From positions 60,564 through 124,563 of the forward strand of contig JAWRHV010000036.1 of the NCBI GenBank assembly GCA_040266995.1: a stretch of DNA of 64,000 nucleotides. The letters run 5' to 3'. A program made the translations under genes and the position numbers. Positions 9,444-18,125 of this stretch are shown here, in pieces. The notes beneath the pieces are model-generated. The model was not told the DNA's origin and ran no database searches. It saw only the letters and a list, made by a program, of their open reading frames with translations. The DNA is from UBA4312 sp040266995 (GTDB lineage: Bacteria > Bacillota_I > Bacilli_A > Erysipelotrichales > Erysipelotrichaceae). How positions within the stretch are numbered: the stretch's first letter is position 1; every line of letters begins with the position of its first letter.

Positions 9444-9465
9444 AGAGGCAATGCCTCTTTTTTTT
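9442..9465 (+). terminator. Terminator after lysS
   Basis: Stem AAAGAGG (9442-9448) pairs with CCTCTTT (9454-9460) around CAATG and runs into eight Ts. It overlaps the lysS stop codon. Confidence 0.85.
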
Positions 9466-9554
9466 GTTATTGATAGAATTTATAAGTAGATAGAAGAAGA
9501 ACGATAACGAAATACAAGGAACTTTTTGTATAATTGAAATAGGAGGAGAAGAGG

Positions 9555-9962
9555 ATGAAGAATAGAAAAATATGGATCGGTATCATTTCATTGCTTGTAG
9601 TAATTGCAGTTTTCCTTGGTATCTACAAGATGAATACACCACAATCTGTACAAGGAGATAAAGCGTATACGTTGGAAGTTGTGGATAACGAAGGAAAATC
9701 AACAAAATATGAAAGCCGTACCGATGCAGAGTTTTTATCCCAGGCAATGGAGGAATTACAGGAACAACAGGATTTTTCCTTTGAAGGGGATAAAACAGAG
9801 TATGGTATTATGATCACCTCTGTCAATGGTACACAGGCGAAGGATAGCGATAAAGCGTACTGGGCCATTTATGTGAACGATGAATACGGCCAATATGGGG
9901 CGGATTCCCAGCCTGTCACCGATGGTGATGCCTTCAAACTGGCCTATGAAACCTACCAGTAA
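9555..9962 (+). CDS. DUF4430 (transcobalamin-like) membrane-anchored protein
   Basis: A 135-residue protein with an N-terminal signal anchor (residues 5-24) and a DUF4430-type domain with the typical ending AYWAIYVNDEYGQYGAD...VTDGDAFKLAYETY. DUF4430 is related to the C-terminal domain of transcobalamin and intrinsic factor, and in Bacillota is often found next to ECF-type substrate-specific components. There is no lipobox Cys, so it is likely held by the uncleaved helix or released. Its stop overlaps the next gene by 17 bases. A role as an extracellular ligand-capturing partner for the ECF S component is inference. AGGAGGAGAAGAGG precedes the ATG. Confidence 0.75.
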   Translation: MKNRKIWIGIISLLVVIAVFLGIYKMNTPQSVQGDKAYTLEVVDNEGKSTKYESRTDAEFLSQAMEELQEQQDFSFEGDKTEYGIMITSVNGTQAKDSDKAYWAIYVNDEYGQYGADSQPVTDGDAFKLAYETYQ

Positions 9963-10464
9963 GTTTACAGCCCGCGATATTGTCTCGATCGGGTGTATGA
10001 CAGCCATTCTGGAAGCTGTTAAATGGACGTTGTCCAGCATTCCAGGCGTAGAGCTGGTTTCGTTCTTTCTGATTCTTTTTACCATCTTCTATGGCTGGAA
10101 AACGATCCTGGCTGCTCTTGGCTTTGCGTTTCTTGAAATAATCCTATGGGGCATGGGAATCTGGAATTTTATGTATATATACATGTGGCCTCTTTTGGTC
10201 GCTTTGACTATGCTTGTCAGAAAATATGATTCTATATGGGCTTATACGTTTCTTTCCGCCGGCTTTGGTCTGTGCTTTGGGGCTTTATGTTCTATTCCTT
10301 ACTTATTGATCGGGGGTCCGATTACGATGTTCACATGGTGGATTGCCGGTATTCCTTATGATATCGCACATGGGATCGCTAACTTTCTGATTATGATTTT
10401 GTTGTATAAACCGGTGTATCATGTCATGGAAAAAGTCTTCACAAAATATAAGATGCAGCCTTAA
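9946..10464 (+). CDS. ECF-type transporter substrate-specific (S) component
   Basis: A 172-residue integral membrane protein with about five to six hydrophobic segments and an N-terminal ARDIVSIGCMTAILEAVKW helix, a pattern of energy-coupling factor S components. I chose the ATG at 9946 (MKPTSKFTARD) inside the end of the DUF4430 gene; the longer open frame reads through that gene's other frame. The shared EcfA/A'/T module is not in the window, as expected for a group II system. With the DUF4430 partner and the B12-dependent metH immediately downstream on the other strand, cobalamin or a precursor is the most likely substrate; this is context inference. Confidence 0.75.
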   Translation: MKPTSKFTARDIVSIGCMTAILEAVKWTLSSIPGVELVSFFLILFTIFYGWKTILAALGFAFLEIILWGMGIWNFMYIYMWPLLVALTMLVRKYDSIWAYTFLSAGFGLCFGALCSIPYLLIGGPITMFTWWIAGIPYDIAHGIANFLIMILLYKPVYHVMEKVFTKYKMQP

Positions 10465-10480
10465 AAGCTGCATCTGTTTT
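10451..10480. terminator. Hairpin terminator between ECF gene and metH
   Basis: AGATGCAGC (10451-10459) pairs with GCTGCATCT (10467-10475), followed by GTTTTA on the plus strand. The left arm lies in the end of the ECF gene and the right side reaches the metH stop, so it may act for both convergent genes, better for the plus strand. Confidence 0.7.
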
Positions 10481-12872
10481 ATTGAAAGACAGAATCGGCG
10501 TAACGAACGGTGGCCATCGCATCCTTTGCATAACAATCCGCTCCAATCGCATCAGCATATTCCTGGGTCATCACAGCCCCGCCGACAACAGTCAACGTAT
10601 CGGGTTTCTTTTCCTTTAATAACCGGATGGTTTCTTCCATGCTGACAACAGTTGTGGTCATCAGAGCACTGAGACCTACCAGTTTGATATTTTCTTCGAT
10701 GGCTGTATCCACAATAACTTGCGGATCCACATCTTTTCCTAGATCCAGGACATCATAGCCATAGTTTTCCAACATGACCTTTACAATATTTTTTCCGATA
10801 TCGTGGATATCTCCTTTCACGGTAGCCAGGATGATCCGACCTTTGATCTGCTGAGGCTGGCCGCGCATGGACTCCTTGACAACCTGAAAAGCGGCTTTTG
10901 CTGCCTCGGCACTCATTAAAAGCTGAGGAAGGAAGATCGTTCCCTTTTCAAACCCTTTTCCCACAATATCCAAAGCCGGGATCAGCTGGTCGTTGATGAT
11001 CTGCAAAGCCTCTTTGGTTTCTAGTTCCTTTTTCATGGCCAGGGAAGCACTTTCACTTAAGCCTCGTTCGATGGCCTCCTGTAAAGTGACATCTGAATCA
11101 GACGGTAATTTGGCCTTGGCAGCCTGGGCTGTACCGGAGATATCATCGGGCATAGTGGCATAGGCTTCAATATAATCCATGCAGTTTTCATCCATATCCA
11201 ATAAGGCCAGACTGGCTCGATAGGCCCGCATCATCGGCTCGTTGCCCGGATTGATGATGGCACACGATAAACCATTCTGAATGGCCATGGTAAAGAAGTT
11301 GGCATTGATGATCTCACGATGAGGTAGACCAAAAGAAATATTAGAAACTCCTAAGATGGTATGGGCCTGCAGCTCGTCCTTGATTTTTCGTAAGGCGCTT
11401 AATGTGGTAACCGCACCGGAGGTATCCGAGGAAATCGTCATTGCCAGAGGGTCAAACACAAGGTCCTTCTTATCAATTCCATATTTTTGAGCTTCCTGGC
11501 AGATGTTGCGGGCAATATCCACACGCCCTTGTGCTGTTTTCGGGATGCCTTGCTCATCCAAAGTCAGGGCTACGACAACACCCCCGTATTTCTGTACCAG
11601 AGGGAAGACATGCTCCATGCTTTCACGGGTTCCGTTGACGGAGTTGACCATCGGTTTTCCGTTATAGATCCGAAAGGCTTTTTCCATGGCTGTAAAATTG
11701 GATGTATCGATCTGTAGAGGAAGACCGGTGATGGATTGCAGACGCGTGACGACTTGTTCCATCATAGCTGGTTCATCAATTTCCGGTAAGCCGACATTAA
11801 CATCCAAAATCTTTGCGCCAGCCTGTTCCTGCTGTAAACCTTCTTTTAATATATATTCCATATCGTTGTTTCGCAGAGCTTCCTTGAACCGCTTCTTTCC
11901 GGTCGGATTGATCCGCTCCCCGATAATCACCGGTTTTTTTCCGATTTCCACCGCATCGGAAAAAGAGGACACCCATGTTGTGTTCTTCTTGGTAATCGGA
12001 TGGAATGGTTTATTCCTGCATTTGGCAATGGTCTGCCGAATGTGCTCCGGTGTTGTTCCACAACATCCACCCAGCACCTGTACACCTAGATCAGCCATCT
12101 GGGCCATATAGTCGGAAAAGACTTCCGGTGTGACATCGTAAACGGTCTGCCCGTTTTCGGTACGGGGCAGCCCGGCATTCGGATTGACAAAGATCGGAAC
12201 GGAAGCCACCTCGGTCAGACGACGGACCACATCCATCATTTGTAAAGGGCCTAAGCCACAGTTTACACCCAGTCCATCTACGCGTAACCCTTCAAGCATA
12301 GCTACGGTGGAATCCACCGTACCACCGGTCAGCAGCTTGCCTTTAGCATCGTAGATATTGGTGATACAAACCGGCAGATCACAGTTTTCCTTAGCTGCTA
12401 AAATGGCTGCCTTGGCTTCATAGCTGTCGGACATCGTTTCAATCAAGACCAGATCTGCCCCGGCTTTAGCCCCATAGCGTACGACTTCCCCGAAAATATC
12501 CACAGCGGTTTCAAAAGGAAGGTCACCCATCGGTTCCAACAGCTTGCCGGTCGGCCCGATATTCAAAGCGATATAGGCATCTTCTCTATGTGTTTGCCGG
12601 CGTGCCTTTTTGGCCAGTTCGACTGCTGCTGTGACGATATCTTCCAGCGCATCCGGGAACTTCAAACGGTTGGCACCGAATGTATTGGTGTTGAAAATAT
12701 CGCATCCGGCTTCTAAGTAACCGGTATATACATCCAGAATGTCATCGGGACGAATAAGGTTCCATGTTTCCGGCAGTTCACCACCCTGAAGGTGTTTCTG
12801 TTGCAGGATCGTTCCGGTGGCTCCATCACAGAATAACCATTCTTTACCCAGTCTTTCTAATAGTGACTTCAT
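10479..12872 (-). CDS. metH: Cobalamin-dependent methionine synthase lacking the activation domain
   Basis: Transfers a methyl group from methyltetrahydrofolate through cobalamin to homocysteine. Domains in order: homocysteine-binding barrel (1-300) with DGATGT and zinc cysteines in VNCG and GGCCGTTP; pterin-binding domain opening with IIGERINPTGKKRF (about 315-570); helical cap (600-690); B12-binding Rossmann domain with GDIHDIGKNIV, in which His is the lower cobalt ligand. At 797 residues it ends after the B12 domain, so the SAM-dependent reactivation domain of E. coli MetH is missing; that function is supplied by the gene just upstream, overlapping by 4 bases. Confidence 0.95.
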   Translation of the reverse strand: MKSLLERLGKEWLFCDGATGTILQQKHLQGGELPETWNLIRPDDILDVYTGYLEAGCDIFNTNTFGANRLKFPDALEDIVTAAVELAKKARRQTHREDAYIALNIGPTGKLLEPMGDLPFETAVDIFGEVVRYGAKAGADLVLIETMSDSYEAKAAILAAKENCDLPVCITNIYDAKGKLLTGGTVDSTVAMLEGLRVDGLGVNCGLGPLQMMDVVRRLTEVASVPIFVNPNAGLPRTENGQTVYDVTPEVFSDYMAQMADLGVQVLGGCCGTTPEHIRQTIAKCRNKPFHPITKKNTTWVSSFSDAVEIGKKPVIIGERINPTGKKRFKEALRNNDMEYILKEGLQQEQAGAKILDVNVGLPEIDEPAMMEQVVTRLQSITGLPLQIDTSNFTAMEKAFRIYNGKPMVNSVNGTRESMEHVFPLVQKYGGVVVALTLDEQGIPKTAQGRVDIARNICQEAQKYGIDKKDLVFDPLAMTISSDTSGAVTTLSALRKIKDELQAHTILGVSNISFGLPHREIINANFFTMAIQNGLSCAIINPGNEPMMRAYRASLALLDMDENCMDYIEAYATMPDDISGTAQAAKAKLPSDSDVTLQEAIERGLSESASLAMKKELETKEALQIINDQLIPALDIVGKGFEKGTIFLPQLLMSAEAAKAAFQVVKESMRGQPQQIKGRIILATVKGDIHDIGKNIVKVMLENYGYDVLDLGKDVDPQVIVDTAIEENIKLVGLSALMTTTVVSMEETIRLLKEKKPDTLTVVGGAVMTQEYADAIGADCYAKDAMATVRYADSVFQ

Positions 12873-13522
12873 AATTCCTCCTTATACATACATCGATCAG
12901 CTTGCAAACAAGAGGCACAACCTTGTACCTCTGCTATTTTTTCATCGGAACTGATTCCGATAACAGCGGTTACGGATTTACTGGGGATCATCAGTAAAGA
13001 TTCAGTCAAGCTGATGCCTACTGTCCTTGGCATATCTAAAAGATCCCGGAAATATGTTTGATAGGATAGGGAGAAATCGCCATATCCAGGTGAAAACCGC
13101 GGGCGGCATGTTTTGCCTTTGGCTTTCTGTGCGGTAATCAGGTCTTGATTGATCTGATCACAATACGCTTCAATATAAGCAGCACCAGCTGCCTGGTAAA
13201 TGGCAGCTTCCACCATATTCAGGATCTCTGCCCGCCGGATCAGACGATCGATGCCCATTCCGATGGTGGCAGCCATCAATACGACTTGGTCACAATTTTG
13301 CAGATTCCTATACAAACCTTTACTGGTAATATGCATCGGGCCAATGATGATCCGATCCTTTTCAGGAAAAGATACAGGATAGAAAACCATGTTGTGTTTG
13401 GGTTCTAGTACCTTCTCCATTTGTTCAATACAAGCATCGATCATACGATCGATCTGCTGGGTAGGCTGGATCTTTCGATATCCCAGATAGCGGTAGATTT
13501 CCTTTCGTTGTACTTCGATCAT
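12869..13522 (-). CDS. Stand-alone methionine synthase activation domain protein
   Basis: A 217-residue homologue of the C-terminal SAM-binding reactivation domain of MetH, here a separate polypeptide. The hallmark region RFSPGYGDFSLSYQ, then SLTESLLMIPSKSVTAVIGIS, matches the R-x-S-P-G-Y and P-x-x-S-x-S motifs of Met_synt_B12. A Cys-rich tail (GCASCLQADRCMY) resembles those seen in clostridial versions. It would restore oxidised cob(II)alamin on MetH by reductive methylation. Its start overlaps the end of metF and its end overlaps the start of metH, each as a 4-base ATGA-type junction, so the three are made from one message. Confidence 0.9.
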   Translation of the reverse strand: MIEVQRKEIYRYLGYRKIQPTQQIDRMIDACIEQMEKVLEPKHNMVFYPVSFPEKDRIIIGPMHITSKGLYRNLQNCDQVVLMAATIGMGIDRLIRRAEILNMVEAAIYQAAGAAYIEAYCDQINQDLITAQKAKGKTCRPRFSPGYGDFSLSYQTYFRDLLDMPRTVGISLTESLLMIPSKSVTAVIGISSDEKIAEVQGCASCLQADRCMYKEEL

Positions 13523-14382
13523 CGGATGATCTCCGACAAACTGTTCATAATACCAGCGGCGATATGGGGTTTATTCATGGAATAGACATGAATATGATTG
13601 ACACCGTTGGCAATCAGATCGATGATCTGCTCTGTGGCATAAATAACACCGGCCTGGGCCATTTTATTTTCATCATGGCCGAAACGATCCACCATGTTGC
13701 GGAAACGATAAGGCATCGAAGAACCGGACATAGCCACACTGTTAGCCACCTGCCGGACATTGGTAATAGGCATGATCCCGGCAACCACCGGTACATGGAT
13801 GCCGGCTTTTTGGATCTTATAGAGAAAGTTATAGAGAATGTTGTTGTCAAAGAACATCTGGGTTGTTAAAAAATCACAACCGGCCTCTACTTTCTCCTTT
13901 AAATACCGGATATCATCCGACTGATATGTACATTCCACGTGACCTTCCGGATAACAGGCTGCCCCGATACAAATGTCCGGATTGATGGCCTTGATTTCCC
14001 GGATCAGCTGGGAAGCATGGTGATAATCATGGCAGATAGATCCATTGGAGGGGATATCTCCTCGTAATGCCATGATATTTTCAATCCCAATGCTCTGATA
14101 ATGCTCCAGCATATGGTGAACATGTTCTCGGGTACTGGAAACACAGGTCAGGTGGGCTAATACCGGTGTCCCATGCTTATTTTGTAAAGAGGCGGCAATA
14201 TTAGCTGTATACTCACTGGTGCCACCACCGGCTCCATAGGTTACACTCATAAAATCTGGGTGCAGGGCCGCAATTTGGCTGGCGGCCTGTTCCACCGCCG
14301 GATATTTGTTAGATGTTTTCGGGGGAAAGACCTCGAAGGAAATCGTAATTTCATTTTGATTGATTATATCGATGATTTTCAT
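13519..14382 (-). CDS. metF: Methylenetetrahydrofolate reductase
   Basis: Reduces 5,10-methylene-THF to 5-methyl-THF, the methyl donor for MetH. The 287-residue protein shows the MetF barrel features FEVFPPKT, MSVTYGAGGG, THLTCVS, NIMALRGD, and FLTTQMFFDN, and has the normal length. It is the first gene of the metF-activation domain-metH operon, which therefore holds the full methyl-transfer route from methylene-THF to methionine. The promoter lies 20-50 bases upstream. I saw no S-box or T-box in the short leader. Confidence 0.96.
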   Translation of the reverse strand: MKIIDIINQNEITISFEVFPPKTSNKYPAVEQAASQIAALHPDFMSVTYGAGGGTSEYTANIAASLQNKHGTPVLAHLTCVSSTREHVHHMLEHYQSIGIENIMALRGDIPSNGSICHDYHHASQLIREIKAINPDICIGAACYPEGHVECTYQSDDIRYLKEKVEAGCDFLTTQMFFDNNILYNFLYKIQKAGIHVPVVAGIMPITNVRQVANSVAMSGSSMPYRFRNMVDRFGHDENKMAQAGVIYATEQIIDLIANGVNHIHVYSMNKPHIAAGIMNSLSEIIR

Positions 14383-14406
14383 AATTCATACCATCCTTTG
14401 ATAAAA

Positions 14407-14462
14407 ATTATAAACGGACTCTAAACTAAGAACAACAATTCCATCATAGGAATTACCTATCA
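14407..14462 (-). promoter_or_regulatory. metF operon promoter with upstream inverted repeat
   Basis: On the minus strand a -10 TATAAT (14407-14412), 17-base spacer and -35-like TTGTTC (14430-14435). Nine bases further upstream is an imperfect inverted repeat, TCATAGG-N5-CCTATCA (14444-14462, 6 of 7 pairs), a possible regulator site. No regulator is encoded nearby. Confidence 0.6.
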
Positions 14463-14545
14463 TAGACTCTTAAAAGAATTGATAAGTCGTCTTTTTTCTT
14501 GAGGAAAAACATGATAAGGTTAAGAAAAGATGAAGGAGCCAGCCC

Positions 14546-15322
14546 ATGAAACGCACCTGCCTTTTGTTTCTTTGTTTCCTGCTGGTATTAACGATCAGTG
14601 CTTGCCAGATGCAGCCAGCCTCTGACCAACAGCTTGCGGAAGTCGGCACCAAAGAAGAAAAGAAACCAGTTAAAGAAAAGAAAAAAGAAGAAAAGACCTT
14701 TACCATCACACCGGAAGAACTGGAACAGCAGATCCAATGGATCAAACAATGTTACTATACACCGACTCAGGCGGATATCAAGGTAGTCGTAGATGCCGGC
14801 ACGGATGGATGGAAATATACCCGGGAATACTATTATCATGATGGGGTATTCTTATTTGCGTTTATCTATGACGGGACGGAAGAACACCGTCTGTACTTTA
14901 AAGACAACCACATGATCCGATATATTGATCCAAATCATGTAATCTATGACTTTGGATCGCTGGCCCCCTATAAAGACTGGGAACAAAGGGCATTAGAAGA
15001 AGCCTTGCGTCAGGTAGCTGCCGAGGAACCAGAGGTATCCACAGATCCTTGGATCGGCACATGGACAGCCGATAACGGAGCCACGATCGTTGTCCATGAA
15101 GTAACCGACACCTCGGTGCGATTGACCTACAGTAATTATACAGAACAAGGCAATTCGATGTTCCATACTGACTATGAAGCAGTGTTTACCGATTCTTCGC
15201 ATACGGTTGCCACAGCGAATGCGAGTGATTCCTGGCAGTATATTTTTACATTAAAGGAGGACTCTATCGTATTGAGTTCCCGTTACCCGGATCAATACTA
15301 CTATCGAAACAAGGAGGGATGA
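14546..15322 (+). CDS. Predicted lipoprotein of unknown function
   Basis: A 258-residue protein with a lipoprotein signal (MKRTCLLFLCFLLVLTISAC, Cys20), then a strongly charged Lys/Glu linker (about 35-55, with KEKKKEEK) and a globular C-terminal part rich in aromatic residues. The last 90 residues (WIGTWTADNGATIVVHEV...) look like a beta-barrel, lipocalin-like or META-like ligand-binding domain, but I do not recognise a named family. AAGGAGCC sits before the ATG. It is followed after 1 base by a second lipoprotein gene, and the two very probably form an operon. Confidence 0.75.
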   Translation: MKRTCLLFLCFLLVLTISACQMQPASDQQLAEVGTKEEKKPVKEKKKEEKTFTITPEELEQQIQWIKQCYYTPTQADIKVVVDAGTDGWKYTREYYYHDGVFLFAFIYDGTEEHRLYFKDNHMIRYIDPNHVIYDFGSLAPYKDWEQRALEEALRQVAAEEPEVSTDPWIGTWTADNGATIVVHEVTDTSVRLTYSNYTEQGNSMFHTDYEAVFTDSSHTVATANASDSWQYIFTLKEDSIVLSSRYPDQYYYRNKEG

Positions 15323-15323
15323 T

Positions 15324-15731
15324 ATGACGAAAAAAATATTCTATGGTTTATTATCTGTTTTGATGATCGGTTGCTCGACCCAGACGAAAGTCAAAGATCA
15401 ACCCCAGGATCCGGTAGACCTGGAGGAAGTAACGATCGAAGACAGTGACTATACCGCTTTTATCGGTACCTTTCAGGATACATCCGAAACGACGCTGACC
15501 GTAAAATTTGATGAAGAGGAAAAAGGGACCTACCTTGTTCATCTTCAGACCGGCGAGATTGACCAGGATCAAATCTTCGGTCATTTAAACTGCAAAGGTT
15601 TAGAATTTTTCAATGATGATCTTGAAGGAACAATCAATTTGGAAGAAGACCAGGCCATCGTAAAAATTACAGATAGTCGACTGGATGGCCTAAAAGAAGG
15701 AGATACATTTACGTTGACAAAAACGGACTAA
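15324..15731 (+). CDS. Small predicted lipoprotein of unknown function
   Basis: A 135-residue lipoprotein (MTKKIFYGLLSVLMIGC, Cys17) with an acidic mature part. It begins right after the stop of the preceding lipoprotein gene, whose end supplies the GGAGGGATGAT ribosome site. The segment DYTAFIGTFQDTSETTLTVKF resembles the C-terminal domain of the upstream protein in pattern, so the two may be distantly related or act together. No family recognised. A long terminator hairpin includes its stop codon. Confidence 0.7.
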   Translation: MTKKIFYGLLSVLMIGCSTQTKVKDQPQDPVDLEEVTIEDSDYTAFIGTFQDTSETTLTVKFDEEEKGTYLVHLQTGEIDQDQIFGHLNCKGLEFFNDDLEGTINLEEDQAIVKITDSRLDGLKEGDTFTLTKTD

Positions 15732-15766
15732 AAAACGAGCATAACTCGTTTTTTTTAGTCCGTTTT
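15720..15766. terminator. Long terminator hairpin after the lipoprotein pair
   Basis: The arms 15720-15739 and 15745-15766 are reverse complements apart from two extra Ts in the right arm; the loop is CATAA. The core CGAG/CTCG with eight Ts is a normal terminator. The outer arms repeat the last codons and stop of the gene (ACGGACTA against TAGTCCGT). Confidence 0.8.
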
Positions 15767-15767
15767 G

Positions 15768-15776
15768 TGCTATAAT
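15768..15776 (+). promoter_or_regulatory. Extended -10 promoter next to a GTG start (leaderless candidate)
   Basis: TGCTATAAT is a perfect extended -10 element (TGn plus TATAAT at 15771-15776). The GTG start codon at 15784 follows after 7 bases and has no ribosome site. No good -35 is present, in line with extended -10 promoters. Confidence 0.55.
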
Positions 15777-15783
15777 ACTCCTC

Positions 15784-16650
15784 GTGAAAAACGATATTAA
15801 ACGAGGCATCTTTCATATATTACTGTCGGCATTGTTCTTTTCTCTGATGTCGATCTTTGTGCGTCTGGCCGGGGATATCCCGACATTTCAAAAGGCTTTT
15901 TTCCGAAATCTGATTGCGGTAGGTGTTGCCTTTGTGATCCTGGCCAGAACACCGGAAGGATTCCATGTGAAAAAAACATCCTGGAAAAATCTCTTTTACC
16001 GCAGTTTTTTTGGATCCATGGGCATTATTTGTAACTTCTGGGCCATCGATCATATCGGCATTGCCGATGCCAATATGCTCAACAAGATGTCCCCGTTCTT
16101 CGCAATCCTTATGTCTATATTCCTATTGAGGGAAAAACCGAAAAGAATCGACATATTCAGTGTTATCATTGCCTTGATTGGCGCTGCTTTTGTGATCAAA
16201 CCGTCGGCTTCCATTGCCTCTTTCGGTGCTTGTATTGCGTTATTTGGAGGATTTACCTCCGGAACAGCGTATACTTTTGTCAGAAAGCTGGGACAGTCCG
16301 GAGAAAGAGGGCCAGTGATTGTTTTGTTCTTTTCTGCCTTTTCTACGATCCTATGCGTTCCTTTTATTCTTGCCGGGCATGCTCCTATGTCATTGGGCCA
16401 ATGGTTTTGTCTTTTATTGGCCGGCACATGTGCTTCCATTGCCCAGTTGAATATCACGGCAGCGTATACCTATGCACCAGCAGCGAAAATCTCTGTCTTT
16501 GATTATGTACAGGTTTTATTTGCGGCATTATGGGGATTTTTATTCTTTTCTGAAATACCGGACCGATACAGTGTGATCGGCTATGTACTGATTATCGGTA
16601 TTGCGGTCTTCAAATATGTCATCAATAATAAAAAAAGACTAGCTCACTAG
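15784..16650 (+). CDS. EamA/DMT family transporter
   Basis: A 288-residue membrane protein of the drug/metabolite transporter superfamily with ten predicted helices in two EamA repeats (about 10-140 and 150-285). The repeat-end features FFAILMSIFLLREKPKRID and LFAALWGFLFFSEIPDRYS match the glutamate-containing close of each EamA domain. Substrate unknown; members export amino acids or other metabolites. The start is GTG at 15784, the only sensible one before helix 1; a TATAAT lies 7 bases upstream with no ribosome site. Its stop shares a hairpin with the convergent GH1 gene. Confidence 0.88.
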   Translation: MKNDIKRGIFHILLSALFFSLMSIFVRLAGDIPTFQKAFFRNLIAVGVAFVILARTPEGFHVKKTSWKNLFYRSFFGSMGIICNFWAIDHIGIADANMLNKMSPFFAILMSIFLLREKPKRIDIFSVIIALIGAAFVIKPSASIASFGACIALFGGFTSGTAYTFVRKLGQSGERGPVIVLFFSAFSTILCVPFILAGHAPMSLGQWFCLLLAGTCASIAQLNITAAYTYAPAAKISVFDYVQVLFAALWGFLFFSEIPDRYSVIGYVLIIGIAVFKYVINNKKRLAH

Positions 16651-16656
16651 TCTTTT
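16633..16656. terminator. Bidirectional terminator shared by EamA and GH1 genes
   Basis: AAAAGACTAG (16633-16642) pairs perfectly with CTAGTCTTTT (16647-16656) around CTCA. The TAG stops of both convergent genes lie in the right arm (16648-16650 on plus, 16647-16649 on minus), so the genes overlap by 4 bases inside the hairpin. Confidence 0.75.
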
Positions 16657-18068
16657 AAATCGTCTCCATTGGTCGCAATGACCTTTTTGTACCAAAAGAA
16701 GGAATCCTTCCGAACTCTTTTTAATGTCTTCAGATCAAATTCATCCCGATCCACATAGATGAATCCATACCGTTTTCGCATCCCTTCATGCGTGGAAATC
16801 AGATCGATGGCGGACCATGGATTGTATCCCATCATATCAACTCCATCCGCAATGACTTCCCGGATTTGTTCAATGTGCTTGCGTAAGTATTCAATTCGGT
16901 AAGGATCATGCACTTTTCCATCTTCAGTTAATGTATCGTAGGCTCCCAATCCATTTTCAGTAATCAACAAAGGCAAATGGTAGCGAGAATAGATTTCCCG
17001 GGCTGTGGCACGTAAGCCCACCGGATCGATCTCCCATCCAAATTCCGTTCTTGGCAAATGCGGATTTTTATAAGGCGCATACAGTCTCGGAACAATCTCA
17101 TTTTCCTGCTGGCTGACAGCCTGCTCTCCAATGATGGCATCCGGTCGGCAATCTTGTACCGTACCTGTATTGTAATAATTAAAACCGATAAAGTCCGGCT
17201 GCGCATTCTTGAAGGAATCCATATCGCCATCTTCCATTGTCGGAAGAGCATCGTTTTCCTGCAAATACGCCCACACCAGATCGTTGTAACGGCCAAAGAC
17301 GACCATATCAAGATAGAACCAGTTACGGATGGCATTGAAGTTCTGTGCGGCCAGGATATCCTCGGGTTTACAGGAGGCCGGATAGATTAAAGAAATGTTC
17401 GGAGCGGAACCGATTTTTGCGTTTGGAAGCATGGTATGACAAAGTTCCATAGTCTTAGCCTGAGCGACCATCATATGGTGGTTCTGCTGGTAGATTTCTT
17501 TGATTTCATTGGTGCAGCCTTCCGGTATATGTAACGTTCCGATGACCTTACCTACTAGTGTCAGCATATTTTGTTCATTGATCGTCAGCCAGTATTTGAC
17601 CCGATCTCCATAGTTTTCAAACAAGATCCGTGCATAGTTGACAAACCAGTCTACACTTTTACGGTTGGACCAGGAACCCAGTTCATCCAGTTTGGCTGGC
17701 ATATCGAAATGAAACATGGTGACGATCGGTTCTATGCCGTATTTCAAGCATTCATCGATCAGATCACTGTAGAACTGGATGCCCTTCGGATTGATGGCAC
17801 CATAGCCATCCGGCAGGATCCTTGTCCAGGCAATAGAGAAGCGATAAGCTTTAAATCCCATTTCTGCCATCAAAGCGATATCTTCTTTATAGTGATGATA
17901 GTGATCGGAACAGACCGTCAGATCCGAAGTACCTTCCGGCACTTTTTTTACATCCTGACAGGATGGTCCTTTTCCGTCTATTAAATTGGCACCTTCTACC
18001 TGATAGGCACTGGTGCTGGCACCCCAAAGAAAATCTTTCGGGAAAGGTTTTAGTGTTTTATGATACAT
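16647..18068 (-). CDS. GH1 6-phospho-beta-glucosidase
   Basis: Hydrolyses phosphorylated beta-glucosides (cellobiose-P, salicin-P, arbutin-P) after PTS uptake. Seen: opening FPKDFLWGASTSAYQVEGA, acid/base WLTINEQN, nucleophile LLITENGLG, and KRYGFIYVDRD near the end, the lysine-tyrosine phosphate-recognition segment of the 6-phospho enzymes. I start at the ATG 18068, which has AGGAG 8 bases upstream; the TTG at 18074 is too close to that site. 473 residues, normal size. No beta-glucoside PTS gene is adjacent; the EIIC-like protein at 29-31 kb is not an obvious partner. Confidence 0.92.
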   Translation of the reverse strand: MYHKTLKPFPKDFLWGASTSAYQVEGANLIDGKGPSCQDVKKVPEGTSDLTVCSDHYHHYKEDIALMAEMGFKAYRFSIAWTRILPDGYGAINPKGIQFYSDLIDECLKYGIEPIVTMFHFDMPAKLDELGSWSNRKSVDWFVNYARILFENYGDRVKYWLTINEQNMLTLVGKVIGTLHIPEGCTNEIKEIYQQNHHMMVAQAKTMELCHTMLPNAKIGSAPNISLIYPASCKPEDILAAQNFNAIRNWFYLDMVVFGRYNDLVWAYLQENDALPTMEDGDMDSFKNAQPDFIGFNYYNTGTVQDCRPDAIIGEQAVSQQENEIVPRLYAPYKNPHLPRTEFGWEIDPVGLRATAREIYSRYHLPLLITENGLGAYDTLTEDGKVHDPYRIEYLRKHIEQIREVIADGVDMMGYNPWSAIDLISTHEGMRKRYGFIYVDRDEFDLKTLKRVRKDSFFWYKKVIATNGDDLKD

Positions 18069-18125
18069 AGACAATACTCCTTTTGTGGTACTATTGTATC
18101 ATAAATGAAGAAAGAGGATAGAGAG

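Noticed and set aside
14383..14545. Possible SAM riboswitch or T-box before metF
   Set aside because: The distance from the TATAAT to the metF start is too short and no S-box or T-box consensus is present.
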